Notes: generated by a model not told the origin, from the letters alone. DNA of 64,000 nucleotides from Nocardia anaemiae NBRC 100462 (GCF_001612725.1 NZ_BDAZ01000025.1:62001-126000), one strand, 5' to 3'; positions 54,230 through 63,349 are shown, counted from the first letter of the stretch. Numbers and translations: made by a program.

Positions 54230-54294
54230 AATGGCGTTCGCGTGCACCGTGACCTGCGTGTGCACCGGCTCATCGCGGTGACAAGGAGTTCAGT

Positions 54295-56670
54295 TTGCCC
54301 GACCGCCTCACTCAGGACCGTGCCGCGCTCGACGGCGCCCCCGAGCGGAACCGCGAGCTCGACCAGGAGCAGGCCTACCTGTCCGTGCTCTATGAACGAC
54401 TCGACGATATGCGCGAGTACGCCACGAAACGCCTGCGCACCGTGCTGCTGGAAACCGGTGGCACCCCGCAGGCCCGCACCGAACGAGAATCCTTCAGTCA
54501 GCTCTATTCCGAGGACCTGGCCAAATACGACGCCGCCGAACACGGCCTGTGTTTCGGCCGCATCGACCTCGACGGCAGTGCCATTTCGAGCGACCCGCAA
54601 GCCAGCGGCCAAGAAGGGGAATACCGCTATATCGGCAGGCTCGGCATCCTCGACGAGAAGGACGATTACGAGACGCTGCTGCTGGATTGGCGCGCGCCGC
54701 TGGCCCGTCCGTTCTATCTCGCGACTACCGCCGCACCGGACGGGGTGATCCGGCGCCGACATATCCGGTCCCGCAATCGGCGGGTCACGGCCATCAACGA
54801 CGAATACCTGGACCTCGACGCGGCCCGTACCGCGGGTGTGTCCGAGGGCGAGGGCGGCGTCGGCAGCGAGAGCGCATTGCTCTCGGCGCTCAATGCGGCG
54901 CGCACCGGCCATATGAACGACATCGTCGAGACCATCCAGAGCGAGCAGGACGCGATTATTCGCTCCGAGCACAAGAGCGTGCTGGTGGTCCAGGGCGGTC
55001 CGGGCACCGGCAAGACCGCCGTCGCACTGCACCGCGCGGCGTATCTGCTCTACACCTACCGCCAGCAGTTGGCCAAGAGCGGTGTGCTGATCATCGGCCC
55101 GAACGCCACCTTCCTCGATTACATCGGCCAGGTGCTGCCATCGCTCGGTGAGACCGGTGTGCTGCTGTCCACCATCGGCGATCTGTATCCGGGGGTTAAG
55201 GCCACCCGCGAGGATTCGCTGCGCGCCGGGGAGATCAAGGGGTCCCTGGCCATGCTGGAGGTGCTCAAGCAGGCGGTGCGCGACCGTCAAGAGGTGCCCG
55301 CCGAACCGATACGCCTGGCCTTCGACGGCTACCCGGTCACACTCGATCGCAAGATCGCCACCAAGGCGCGCGGCCGGGCACGCTCCTCGCGGCGGCCGCA
55401 CAACCTGGCCCGGCCGATCTTCGCCACCTCGGTCATCGACGCACTCACCGAGCAACTGGCCCAGACCATGGGCGCGGATATTTCCGGCGGCCACCGGGGG
55501 ATGGCAGGAGGCGCAGCCGACGGGGCGGGTAAGGAAAGTCTGCTCAGCCGAACCGATCTCGCCGAGATCCGGGACGAAATGCGGGCCGATCCAGAGATCC
55601 AGGCCGCCATCGGCAAGCTGTGGCCGATGCTGTCGCCACAGGAGGTGCTCGCGGATCTGCTCGCCGATCCCACGCGACTCGACCGGGCCGCGAGCGGTTT
55701 GGATCCGGCCGACCGAGCCGAACTCATGCGCTCGGACAACGGCGAATTCAGCGCGCCGGACGCACCGCTGCTCGACGAACTCGCCGAACTGCTCGGCATC
55801 GACGACACCGAGGAACGCGAACGCGCCCGCCGCCGCTGGCGGGCGCAAATAGCCGAGGCCCAGGACGCACTCGACATCCTGACCGGTTCGGCGCCACAGG
55901 ATCTCGAGGACGACCTCGATCCGGAGATCCTGATGGCCTACGACCTGATCGACGCCAGCCAGCTGGCTGAACGTCAGGATGTGCGCAACCGGCAGACCAC
56001 CGCGGAACGCGCGGCTGGCGACCGCAATTGGACCTACGGCCACGTGATCGTCGATGAGGCGCAAGAACTTTCGGAGATGGCCTGGCGAATGGTGATGCGC
56101 CGGATACCGAACCGGTGGGTCACCGTGGTCGGCGATGTCGCGCAGACCGGCGATCCGGCGGGCGCCTCGTCCTGGCAGCGGATGCTGGAACCCTATGTGG
56201 CACAACGGTGGAAACTCACCGAGCTGACCGTGAACTACCGGACCCCAGCGGAGATCATGACGGTCGCGGCCGGTGTGCTCGCCGAGATCGATCCGGCCGC
56301 GGCGGTGCCGCGCTCGGTGCGCGAGACCGGTGTGCGGCCGCGCGCCCATGCCGTCGATGCCAGCGAATTGCGCAGTGCGGTAGCACAATTGGTAGCCGCC
56401 GAGACCGGCCCCGGTACCACGGCCGTCATCACACCGCATGAGATGGTCGCGGACTTCGCCGAGTTGGCTGGCGAATCCGTCCGGGTGCTGACGGTGCACG
56501 AGGTCAAGGGTCTGGAATTCGACGCGGTCTATCTGGTGGAGCCACAGGGCATCCTCGACGATTCACCACGTGGGATGAACGACCTGTACGTGGCACTGAC
56601 TCGCGCCACTCAGCGACTCGCGGTGGTGCACACCGGCGACCTGCCACCGGTGCTCAGCGGGTTGGATTGA
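54295..56670 (+). CDS. HelD/HelR-like RNA polymerase recycling ATPase (UvrD-type)
   Basis: A 791-residue SF1-like ATPase. The long N-terminal coiled coil (residues 15-60: NRELDQEQAYLSVLYERLDD) is the arm that enters the polymerase secondary channel in HelD proteins. Walker A GGPGTGKTAVALHRAAYLL is at 234-241 onward; later motifs include VIVDEAQELSEMAWRMVMRR and VHEVKGLEFDAVYLVEP and YVALTRATQRL. HelD proteins free stalled RNA polymerase from DNA, and HelR versions protect against rifamycins. TTG 54295 has AAGGAG 6-7 nt upstream. No rifamycin-associated element was recognised upstream. Confidence 0.92.
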   Translation: MPDRLTQDRAALDGAPERNRELDQEQAYLSVLYERLDDMREYATKRLRTVLLETGGTPQARTERESFSQLYSEDLAKYDAAEHGLCFGRIDLDGSAISSDPQASGQEGEYRYIGRLGILDEKDDYETLLLDWRAPLARPFYLATTAAPDGVIRRRHIRSRNRRVTAINDEYLDLDAARTAGVSEGEGGVGSESALLSALNAARTGHMNDIVETIQSEQDAIIRSEHKSVLVVQGGPGTGKTAVALHRAAYLLYTYRQQLAKSGVLIIGPNATFLDYIGQVLPSLGETGVLLSTIGDLYPGVKATREDSLRAGEIKGSLAMLEVLKQAVRDRQEVPAEPIRLAFDGYPVTLDRKIATKARGRARSSRRPHNLARPIFATSVIDALTEQLAQTMGADISGGHRGMAGGAADGAGKESLLSRTDLAEIRDEMRADPEIQAAIGKLWPMLSPQEVLADLLADPTRLDRAASGLDPADRAELMRSDNGEFSAPDAPLLDELAELLGIDDTEERERARRRWRAQIAEAQDALDILTGSAPQDLEDDLDPEILMAYDLIDASQLAERQDVRNRQTTAERAAGDRNWTYGHVIVDEAQELSEMAWRMVMRRIPNRWVTVVGDVAQTGDPAGASSWQRMLEPYVAQRWKLTELTVNYRTPAEIMTVAAGVLAEIDPAAAVPRSVRETGVRPRAHAVDASELRSAVAQLVAAETGPGTTAVITPHEMVADFAELAGESVRVLTVHEVKGLEFDAVYLVEPQGILDDSPRGMNDLYVALTRATQRLAVVHTGDLPPVLSGLD

Positions 56671-56679
56671 CGAGAACGG

Positions 56680-56715
56680 CGACAGCCGCACATTCCGGGG
56701 AATGTGCGGCTGTCG
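56680..56715. terminator. Strong bidirectional hairpin between helD-like and usp genes
   Basis: CGACAGCCGCACATTCC pairs perfectly with GGAATGTGCGGCTGTCG around a 2-4 nt loop, followed on the plus strand by TTTCGG. It lies between two convergent genes. Confidence 0.85.
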
Positions 56716-56730
56716 TTTCGGCTCTGCTAC

Positions 56731-57183
56731 TTACCTGACGGTGTGCACGATCAGCACATCGGAACGGGACTTGCGTGCCACATCCGAGGGCACCGAACCC
56801 AGCAACCGGCCCGCGAGGGTGTTCAGCCCGCGGTTACCGACGACCAGCAGATCGGCCTCGACCTCCTTGACTAGCGCGAGCAGCGATTCGACGGGCTCAC
56901 CCACGATCGCACGCTCGACGATATCCTTGGCGCCCTCCGCGGTGGCACGGGCGCGGGCGGTGCGCAGGATCTCGCTGGTGGGGGCGGAGCCGCGCACCTG
57001 GTAGGCCTCGTCCTTGAGCACATCGGCGGCGGCGGCCACGTCGCGATCGTCGGTCGGGTAGTACGCGCAGGCCACGACCAGGGTCGCACCCGCGGCCGCG
57101 GCCAGCGAGGCGGCCTTGTCGACGGCGACGTACGACGAGTCCGAGCCATCGGTACCGACGACAATGGTCCGGTAGGCGGTCAT
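56731..57183 (-). CDS. Universal stress protein (Rv1636-like)
   Basis: A 150-residue single-domain UspA protein. It starts TIVVGTDGSDSSYVAVDKAA and ends with the nucleotide-binding loop VVGNRGLNTLAGRLLGSVPSD, the G-2x-G-9x-G(S) pattern. By position between uvrB and uvrA and by sequence pattern it corresponds to M. tuberculosis Rv1636, which binds cAMP tightly as well as ATP. ATG 57183 is joined to the MIRU-like element upstream. Confidence 0.92.
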   Translation of the reverse strand: MTAYRTIVVGTDGSDSSYVAVDKAASLAAAAGATLVVACAYYPTDDRDVAAAADVLKDEAYQVRGSAPTSEILRTARARATAEGAKDIVERAIVGEPVESLLALVKEVEADLLVVGNRGLNTLAGRLLGSVPSDVARKSRSDVLIVHTVR

Positions 57184-57267
57184 GCCTCCACCTCGCTAGC
57201 GCTCGGCTCCGGCATGACCGCCTGTGGCGCTGCGCCCATGGTTCGCTCGCTTCGCTCCCTCACGGCT
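57184..57267 (-). repeat. MIRU-like linker, copy 3
   Basis: Read on the minus strand it contains GAGGGAGCGAAGCGAGCGAA, CATGGGCGCAGCGCC, then GCCGGAGCCGAGCG and AGCGAGGTGGAGGC before the usp ATG. No gene ends at its far side here, so the element may have lost its upstream partner. Confidence 0.55.
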
Positions 57268-57722
57268 TTCTCCTCCAACTTGTGGTGTCGGGTGCCTGCG
57301 CGGCTACCACGTGGAGTCGTGGCACCCGCGCGGCGACTGGGGTCGACCATAGCGGCAAATCGGCCGGAAATAGCAGAAATCGCAACACATCACACTGCGG
57401 GAGTTCCGGGTTTACCGACTCGGGTTCATCCGGGGAATGCCATAGGGCCTTTGCGACCTGGGCGGACCTAATTTCCCGGTTCACTACTTGTGATCCATCA
57501 CAACCGGCTCGAACCTTCTTGTCCCCGTGGGATATTCATCACATTTACCGGGGCGCAGCCGCTATACGACGGCAACGCTGCCCTGACCGCGACCGGTAAG
57601 AACGCACCCGGCCGCGTCGACGGCATCCACCCGGTTCCGCAGTTACCCCGATGGAACCCCGTCGGAACGAAAATGCGGGCCGCGGCTATACGGCTCACAA
57701 TTTCGGCACAATCCGGTCGTAT
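57268..57722. other. Upstream region of usp, no gene
   Basis: No supported gene in this stretch. It contains the palindrome TTGTGATCCATCACAA at 57488-57503, which is described separately, and otherwise no recognisable structure. Confidence 0.4.
57488..57503. promoter_or_regulatory. CRP/Rex-like palindrome TTGTGAT-CC-ATCACAA
   Basis: A perfect 16-bp dyad with TGTGA and TCACA arms separated by 4 bp; standard CRP sites have 6. It lies about 305 bp upstream of usp and 220 bp after the end of doxX, so which gene it might serve is unclear. Confidence 0.4.
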
Positions 57723-58139
57723 CTACAGACCGGTGAAAAGCGGTCCGGTGATGGTCAACCCGAGTTCGTCGACGTGCGCGAAGAAGGCGAACAACATCAG
57801 CGAGGCACCCGCTAGTGCGAGATCCTTGTTGAAATGGATCATCTCGCCCTGCTTGGCCTCCGGCTCGATCTCCTTCCAGAACTGGTGCATCAGCACTGCC
57901 GTCGGCACCAGCATGATCACCAGCAGCAGTGCCCCGAGGTCGGCCCATACGCCGAGCAATACGCTGAGGCCACCGACCGCGAGCACGACACCACCGGCCA
58001 GCACCGCGACCCTCGGCTGCGGCAGGCCGCGAATCCGCGCATACTCGGTCATCGCGTCGGTCTGCGTGAAATGTCCGACCGCGGAACTGAAGAACAACAC
58101 CACGAAAAGTACCCGCCCTATCAACACCAAGACATCCAT
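57723..58139 (-). CDS. DoxX family membrane protein
   Basis: A 138-residue protein with four membrane helices: VLVLIGRVLFVVLFFSSAVG, VAVLAGGVVLAVGGLSVLLG, LLVIMLVPTAVLMHQFW and LALAGASLMLFAFFAHV. The DoxX pattern is clear from the GRV-L-F-x-x-S start. Mycobacterial DoxX joins oxidative-stress responses with a superoxide dismutase and a thiol oxidoreductase; neither is adjacent here. ATG 58139 has AGGAG 5 nt upstream. Confidence 0.85.
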   Translation of the reverse strand: MDVLVLIGRVLFVVLFFSSAVGHFTQTDAMTEYARIRGLPQPRVAVLAGGVVLAVGGLSVLLGVWADLGALLLVIMLVPTAVLMHQFWKEIEPEAKQGEMIHFNKDLALAGASLMLFAFFAHVDELGLTITGPLFTGL

Positions 58140-58210
58140 CGCCACTCCTCACTCGCCGATGCGAAGGGCCGATTCCGATTCGTGCTCGAAGCGGTCGAAC
58201 GCTAGCGGTC

Positions 58211-59092
58211 CTACATTCTGGTCGGAACGACCTTCGAAGTCACCTCGTTACGGGAGCGTAGCGAATTCTTGGCGTATTCCAGCGGAGCCATTCCGACTTC
58301 CGCGGTGAACTCCCGGGAGAAATGCGCTTGATCGAAATAACCCAACTCGGTGGCCAGCGCCGCGAGATCTTCGATGCGCCCGCGTGCGAGTAGATCGGCG
58401 CTGTCCTGGAGTCGGTATCGGCGCAGCACCCATTTCGGTCCGGCGCCGACATAGCGCCGGAACATCCGCTGCAATGTGCGGATCGGGATATCGAACCGAT
58501 CGGTGACCTGATCGACCCGGGTCAGTTCCAGATCCTGTTCCATGGCGGCGACGATGCGCAGCACCAATCGATAGTTGGGATCCGCCGCGGCCTTTCGGCC
58601 GATCAGGAAATCCTCGATTATGGTGCGGCGCTTGGTATCCGAGGATTCGGCCAATACCCGATCGGCCAGTCCGGCGGCCTCGGGCAACACATCCGTCAGC
58701 GGCACGGCGGTATCCCGGAACGCACCGACATCCAGTCCGGTGAACGCGCCGAATCCACCGGCGCGAAAACGTGCGCCGAAGGTCTCCCCCGCACCGCTGA
58801 GCTCGCGGACGAACTTCGTCGTGCAGACGCCGTTGACGAAACCACCGGTACGGGATTCGGTGCGTTCGAAGGTGACGTTCACGCACGGGAACGGCAGCAC
58901 CTCGGCGTAGTACGGCGGCCGACCGGTCAGATCCCAGCGCACCGACCAATACCACTCGACGAACCGCCCGACCTCCGGTCCGGCCGACAGCCGCGCCAGC
59001 GAGCGATGTCTGGCCTGCTCGGCGGGATGCAGAATGCCCTTCACGCTGTCGGCCGCGGGGACCGGAACCGGGATGCCGGCTGATCCGGTCAC
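58211..59092 (-). CDS. AraC-family transcriptional regulator
   Basis: A 293-residue regulator. The N-terminal sensor half has SAGPEVGRFVEWYWSVRWDL and LPFPCVNVTFE, matching the DUF6597 beta-domain of many actinobacterial AraC proteins. The C-terminal pair of helix-turn-helices is DQVTDRFDIPIRTLQRMFRR and ALATELGYFDQAHFSREF. GTG 59092 is the start. It is divergent from the VOC gene 53 bp away and probably controls it. Confidence 0.92.
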   Translation of the reverse strand: MTGSAGIPVPVPAADSVKGILHPAEQARHRSLARLSAGPEVGRFVEWYWSVRWDLTGRPPYYAEVLPFPCVNVTFERTESRTGGFVNGVCTTKFVRELSGAGETFGARFRAGGFGAFTGLDVGAFRDTAVPLTDVLPEAAGLADRVLAESSDTKRRTIIEDFLIGRKAAADPNYRLVLRIVAAMEQDLELTRVDQVTDRFDIPIRTLQRMFRRYVGAGPKWVLRRYRLQDSADLLARGRIEDLAALATELGYFDQAHFSREFTAEVGMAPLEYAKNSLRSRNEVTSKVVPTRM

Positions 59093-59145
59093 GGCTGTCG
59101 CTTTCTTACAAGACCACTTCGCCGCGCTCGAGGAGGCTTATCGGT

Positions 59146-59625
59146 ATGAGCGAAACAACCAACACCGTGCACCCCATCGCCGACGGCTACCACTCCATCA
59201 CCTGCTTTCTGGCCGTGCCCGATGGCAATAAGGCAATCGAGTTCTATACCAACGTCTTCGAGGCCGAGGTGATCAGCCGCAACGATCTCCCCGACGGCCA
59301 GCCCGCGCACGCCGAACTGAAGATCGGCGACTCGACCCTGCAACTGGGCATGCCCATCCCGGACAACAATGTGCTGGCTCCCAATGGCGAATGGGTGCAC
59401 ACCTCGATCGTGCACTACTGCCCCGACGTCGACGCTGTCATCAAGCGGGCCATCGAGAACGGCGCTCGCAGTGCGGAAGAACCGCAGACCTTCGTCACCG
59501 GTGACCGCTTCGGCGTGGTCATCGACCCCTTCGGTCACCGCTGGGCGGTGCTGACCAAGGTCGAGAATGTTTCGCGCGAAGAGGCCGAGCGCCGCGTCAA
59601 CGAATGGCTGGCCACCCAGAGCTGA
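59146..59625 (+). CDS. VOC family protein, PhnB-like
   Basis: A 159-residue PhnB/YdhR-like VOC protein. The pattern is DGYHSITCFLAVPDGNKAIE, FYTNVFEAEVISR, AELKIGDSTLQL and GDRFGVVIDPFGHRWAVLTK. It should form dimers that bind or convert a small substrate; metal binding is uncertain. ATG 59146 follows GGAGG. It is probably the target of the divergent AraC regulator. Confidence 0.85.
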   Translation: MSETTNTVHPIADGYHSITCFLAVPDGNKAIEFYTNVFEAEVISRNDLPDGQPAHAELKIGDSTLQLGMPIPDNNVLAPNGEWVHTSIVHYCPDVDAVIKRAIENGARSAEEPQTFVTGDRFGVVIDPFGHRWAVLTKVENVSREEAERRVNEWLATQS

Positions 59626-59639
59626 TCCACGCCGAGCCC

Positions 59640-59661
59640 GGCGGCGTCGAAAGACGCCGCC
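59640..59661. terminator. Hairpin with GAAA loop between VOC and uvrB
   Basis: GGCGGCGTC pairs with GACGCCGCC around a GAAA tetraloop, between convergent genes; a bidirectional terminator is likely although no T-run follows. Confidence 0.75.
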
Positions 59662-59663
59662 GC

Positions 59664-61847
59664 TCAACTCAACCCCGCGGCGTCCATCCCGCGCAGTTCC
59701 TTCTTCAGATCCGCGATTTCGTCGCGCAGGCGACCGGCCAATTCGAACTGCAACTCGCGTGCCGCATTCATCATCTGCGCGGTGAGTTCCTTGACCAGAT
59801 CGGCCAATTCGGCCCGCGGCATGGACTTGACGTCGCGGCCCTCGTACACCCCCGCGCTCACCGCCCGCCCCGGCTCGCCCTGGGCGCGACGACCGCGACT
59901 CGCGTTGCGGCCGGAACCGCCGACGGCCACCTCGCTGTCGTCGGCCTCCTGATACACCTGATCCAGGATGTCGGCGATCTTCTTGCGCAGCGGCTGCGGG
60001 TCGATGCCCATCGACTCGTTGTAGGCGATCTGCTTGGCCCGGCGGCGGTCGGTCTCCTCGATCGCGTGCTGCATCGAGTCGGTGATCTTGTCCGCGTACA
60101 TATGCACTTCACCGGAGACGTTGCGTGCCGCGCGACCGATGGTCTGGATGAGGCTGGTGCTGCTGCGCAGGAAGCCCTCCTTATCCGCGTCCAGGATCGC
60201 GACCAGCGACACCTCGGGCAGGTCCAGACCCTCGCGGAGCAGGTTGATGCCGACCAGCACATCGAACTCGCCGAGTCGCAGCTGTCGCAGCAGCTCGACC
60301 CGACGCAACGTATCGATCTCCGAATGCAGGTACCGCACCCGGACACCGAGTCCGAGCAGATAGTCGGTGAGATCCTCGGCCATCTTCTTGGTCAGCGTGG
60401 TGACGAGCACCCGTTCGTCGCGTTCGGTCCGCAGCCGGATCTCGTGCACCAGATCATCGATCTGGCCCTTGGTCGGCTTGACGACGACCTGCGGGTCGAC
60501 CAGACCGGTCGGCCGAATCACCTGCTCGACCACCTCACCACCGGCCTGGCCGAGTTCGTACGGCCCCGGGGTGGCCGACAGATAGACCGCCTGCCCGATC
60601 CGTTCGGCGAATTCCTCCCAGGTGAGCGGTCGATTGTCGATCGCCGACGGCAGCCGGAACCCGTACTCGACCAGATTGCGCTTACGCGACATATCGCCCT
60701 CGTACATGCCGCCGATCTGCGGAACGGTGACATGCGACTCGTCGATGACGAGCAGGAAATCCTCCGGGAAGTAATCCAGCAGCGTCGCGGGCGCCGATCC
60801 CGGCGCACGCCCGTCGATATGGCGCGAGTAGTTCTCGATGCCCGAGCAGAATCCGACCTGGCGGATCATCTCCAGGTCGTACTGGGTGCGCATGCGCAGC
60901 CGCTGCGCCTCCAGCAGTTTGCCCTGGCGATCGAGCTCGGCCAGCCGCTGCTCGAGTTCGGCTTCGATATCGCGGACCGCGCGCTCCATCCGCTCCGGCC
61001 CTGCGACATAGTGCGTGGCCGGGAAGATCCGGACGGTATCGACCTGTCGCACCACATCGCCGGTGAGCGGATGCAGGTAGTACAGCGCCTCGATCTCGTC
61101 GCCGAAGAATTCGATGCGCACCGCGAGTTCCTCGTAGGACGGGATGATCTCGACGGTGTCACCGCGCACCCGGAACGAACCGCGGGTGAAGGACATGTCG
61201 TTGCGGGTGTACTGCACATCGACCAGCAGCCGCAGGAATGCGTCGCGATCTATTTCGGTGCCGACATCCAGCTGCACCGAGCGATCCAGATACGACTGCG
61301 GCGTGCCGAGACCGTAGATGCACGACACCGACGCGACCACCACGACATCGCGGCGCGAGAGCAGACTCGAGGTGGCCGAATGGCGCAGCCGCTCGACATC
61401 GTCGTTGATCGAGCTGTCCTTCTCGATATAGGTATCGGTCTGCGCGATATAGGCCTCGGGCTGGTAGTAGTCGTAGTACGAGACGAAGTACTCGACGGCG
61501 TTGTTGGGCAACATCTCTCGCAGCTCATTGGCCAGCTGCGCGGCGAGGGTCTTGTTCGGCGCCATCACCAGCGTCGGCCGCTGCAGCCGCTCGATCAGCC
61601 AGGCGGTGGTGGCCGATTTGCCGGTGCCGGTCGCGCCGAGCAGCACCACGTCACGCTCGCCCGCTTTGATGCGGCGCTCGAGTTCGGCGATGGCCGCGGG
61701 CTGATCACCGGCGGGCTGGTGTTCGCTGACGACCTGGAACTGCCCATCGGCCCGCTCGATCTCCCCGACCGGCCGGAACTCCGAATGCGCCAGCGGGGTG
61801 CCCCGGTCCTCATAGCCTTCCGCCGGGATTTCGGTTGCGAATGCCAT
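59664..61847 (-). CDS. uvrB: Excinuclease ABC subunit B
   Basis: A 727-residue UvrB. It shows Walker A LLGATGTGKSATTAWL, the DNA-probing beta-hairpin YYDYYQPEAYIAQTDTYIEK, motif II LLVIDESHVTVPQIGGMYEG, LVTTLTKKMAEDLTDYL and motif VI IQTIGRAARN, and ends with a UVR helix pair (QMMNAARELQFELAGRLRDE). It loads after UvrA and recruits UvrC. ATG 61847 matches MAFATEIP-type starts of Nocardia relatives. M. tuberculosis uvrB (Rv1633) has the same neighbours, coaE and DUF402. Confidence 0.97.
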   Translation of the reverse strand: MAFATEIPAEGYEDRGTPLAHSEFRPVGEIERADGQFQVVSEHQPAGDQPAAIAELERRIKAGERDVVLLGATGTGKSATTAWLIERLQRPTLVMAPNKTLAAQLANELREMLPNNAVEYFVSYYDYYQPEAYIAQTDTYIEKDSSINDDVERLRHSATSSLLSRRDVVVVASVSCIYGLGTPQSYLDRSVQLDVGTEIDRDAFLRLLVDVQYTRNDMSFTRGSFRVRGDTVEIIPSYEELAVRIEFFGDEIEALYYLHPLTGDVVRQVDTVRIFPATHYVAGPERMERAVRDIEAELEQRLAELDRQGKLLEAQRLRMRTQYDLEMIRQVGFCSGIENYSRHIDGRAPGSAPATLLDYFPEDFLLVIDESHVTVPQIGGMYEGDMSRKRNLVEYGFRLPSAIDNRPLTWEEFAERIGQAVYLSATPGPYELGQAGGEVVEQVIRPTGLVDPQVVVKPTKGQIDDLVHEIRLRTERDERVLVTTLTKKMAEDLTDYLLGLGVRVRYLHSEIDTLRRVELLRQLRLGEFDVLVGINLLREGLDLPEVSLVAILDADKEGFLRSSTSLIQTIGRAARNVSGEVHMYADKITDSMQHAIEETDRRRAKQIAYNESMGIDPQPLRKKIADILDQVYQEADDSEVAVGGSGRNASRGRRAQGEPGRAVSAGVYEGRDVKSMPRAELADLVKELTAQMMNAARELQFELAGRLRDEIADLKKELRGMDAAGLS

Positions 61848-61977
61848 GGTGACCAGCCTAGGCGCAGGCACCGACAGATTCCTCGGCCCGGCGGATCCGC
61901 CGCCGAGCGGACCGGCTCCGGATTACGATCGGAGTACGGCCTCGCGGTCCGAAGCACCGCCGCTGACGCACAATCCG

Positions 61978-62001
61978 TTACCTGTCCTATAGGGCAGGTA
62001 A
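61978..62001. promoter_or_regulatory. 24-bp dyad TTACCTG-TCCTATAGGG-CAGGTAA, candidate operator
   Basis: Seven-base arms TTACCTG/CAGGTAA and an inner CCTATAGG give near-perfect dyad symmetry with one mismatched pair. It is located in the divergent region between uvrB and the first DUF402 gene. Confidence 0.5.
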
Positions 62002-62109
62002 ACGGACGTTAATGTCTTTTGCCGCAACGTAATTCGTCTCTTTTCAGCATCGGCGAAGCGGCTACGGCAGGTGTAGCCTGATTTAGTTGTCGGACTTGAG
62101 GATGAGGCC

Positions 62110-62754
62110 ATGAGCGCTCTGATTCCATTGCTTGCCGCCGCGCCCGCTGTGACCGGTATCGCCGGTTTCGTCGCGCGTGATTTGCGGGGGGTCACCCCCC
62201 TGATCCAGCCCACCACCACTGCCGCCGCACCGGGATCGCCGATGACCACCACCCAGCTAAGACCGAAGATCGAGCATTTCAATATCGCCGAGCTGACCAT
62301 GACCGACCCCAAGGGTTTCGTGCGCCCGATCGACCGCGTGCACGTCGAGCCGTGGGGCCTGTACGTGGCGCGCACCGTCGGCGGTCCACGGATCCAATAC
62401 ATGGAGACCTGGTTGCTGCCCGAACTCTGGTTGCGCGTGACGATCGTGCACTACCAGCCCGGACATCACCGCGACCTGGACTACTGCCTGCATATCGGCG
62501 AGTACACCAGGATCGAGCCCAAGCGCTGGAAGTCCATGGACCAGTACCTCGAGATCGCGGTGCGCCACTCCCGCGCGGCCGAACTGCGCGGTGTGGAGGA
62601 TCTGCTGGCCGCTCATTCGGCCGGTCTGATCGATACGACGCATGCGCACCACGCGCTGGACCGGGCGACCAAGGCCATGGAAGGCCTGGCCGCGCATGGG
62701 CACGAGGTCGAGCGTTGGCTTGCCGCCAAGGAGATCACACTGACCTGGATGTAG
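62110..62754 (+). CDS. DUF402 family protein (first of two)
   Basis: A 214-residue DUF402 protein; the core starts at about residue 45 with TTTQLRPKIEHFNIAELTMT. It has the family pattern DPKGFVRPIDRVHVEPWGLY, TWLLPELWLRVTIVHYQPGH, DYCLHIGEYTRIEP and MDQYLEIAVRHSRAAELRGV. Some DUF402 proteins are nucleoside phosphatases, with acidic metal ligands, but these are diverged here. The N-terminal 44 residues have a hydrophobic start (LIPLLAAAPAVTGIAGFV). ATG 62110 has GAGG upstream. Rv1632c is the corresponding gene in M. tuberculosis. Confidence 0.85.
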   Translation: MSALIPLLAAAPAVTGIAGFVARDLRGVTPLIQPTTTAAAPGSPMTTTQLRPKIEHFNIAELTMTDPKGFVRPIDRVHVEPWGLYVARTVGGPRIQYMETWLLPELWLRVTIVHYQPGHHRDLDYCLHIGEYTRIEPKRWKSMDQYLEIAVRHSRAAELRGVEDLLAAHSAGLIDTTHAHHALDRATKAMEGLAAHGHEVERWLAAKEITLTWM

Positions 62755-62824
62755 CTCAGATCCGGCCGGACCGACTGCTGCCGTACCACTCGACGGCGCG
62801 GCAGCGGCGGTAGATTCTATTTGC

Positions 62825-63349
62825 ATGACACAGGCACCATCAGTGGACGTGCACAGGCCCAAGGTCGAGTACTTCAACCTCGCGGACCTGACCAACACGG
62901 ACCCGAAGGGCTTCGTCCGGCCGGTGGAACGGTACTGGACCGAGCCGTGGGGCCTGTACATGGCGCGCACCTCCGATCACCCGCAGTTCCACTACATCGA
63001 ATCCTGGCTGCTGCCCGGACTGTCCATTCGGGTGACGATCTTCCACTATCACCCCGGGCACCAGCGCGATCAGGACTACTACCTCGATCTGGGCCAATTC
63101 ACCAAGGTCGGTCCGAAGAAGTGGAAGTCGGTGGACCACTACCTCGATATCGTGGTGCGCTCGGGGCGCGAGATCGAACTGCTCGACGTGGACGAGTTAC
63201 TGGCCGCGCACACCGCGGGATTCATCACCCTCGCCGAGGCCCAAGCCGCCATCGAACACGCGTCCATCGCCATCGATGGCATCGCCGCCAACGGCTATTC
63301 TCTCGACGGCTGGCTCGAGACTTTCGACATCACCCTGACCTGGCTGTAG
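62825..63349 (+). CDS. DUF402 family protein (second of two)
   Basis: A 174-residue paralogue of the preceding gene, 70 bp downstream, matching it over its full length: RPKVEYFNLADLTNTDPKGF, EPWGLYMARTS, SWLLPGLSIRVTIFHYHPGH and ITLTWL at the end. About 60 percent of positions look identical by eye. The absence of the first gene's hydrophobic N-terminus is the main difference. Tandem duplication is the simplest explanation. Confidence 0.88.
   Translation: MTQAPSVDVHRPKVEYFNLADLTNTDPKGFVRPVERYWTEPWGLYMARTSDHPQFHYIESWLLPGLSIRVTIFHYHPGHQRDQDYYLDLGQFTKVGPKKWKSVDHYLDIVVRSGREIELLDVDELLAAHTAGFITLAEAQAAIEHASIAIDGIAANGYSLDGWLETFDITLTWL

Noticed and set aside
57443..57462. Possible DosR box upstream of usp
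   Set aside because: On the minus strand only the half AGGCCCTA fits the DosR consensus; the other half does not. Too weak to call.
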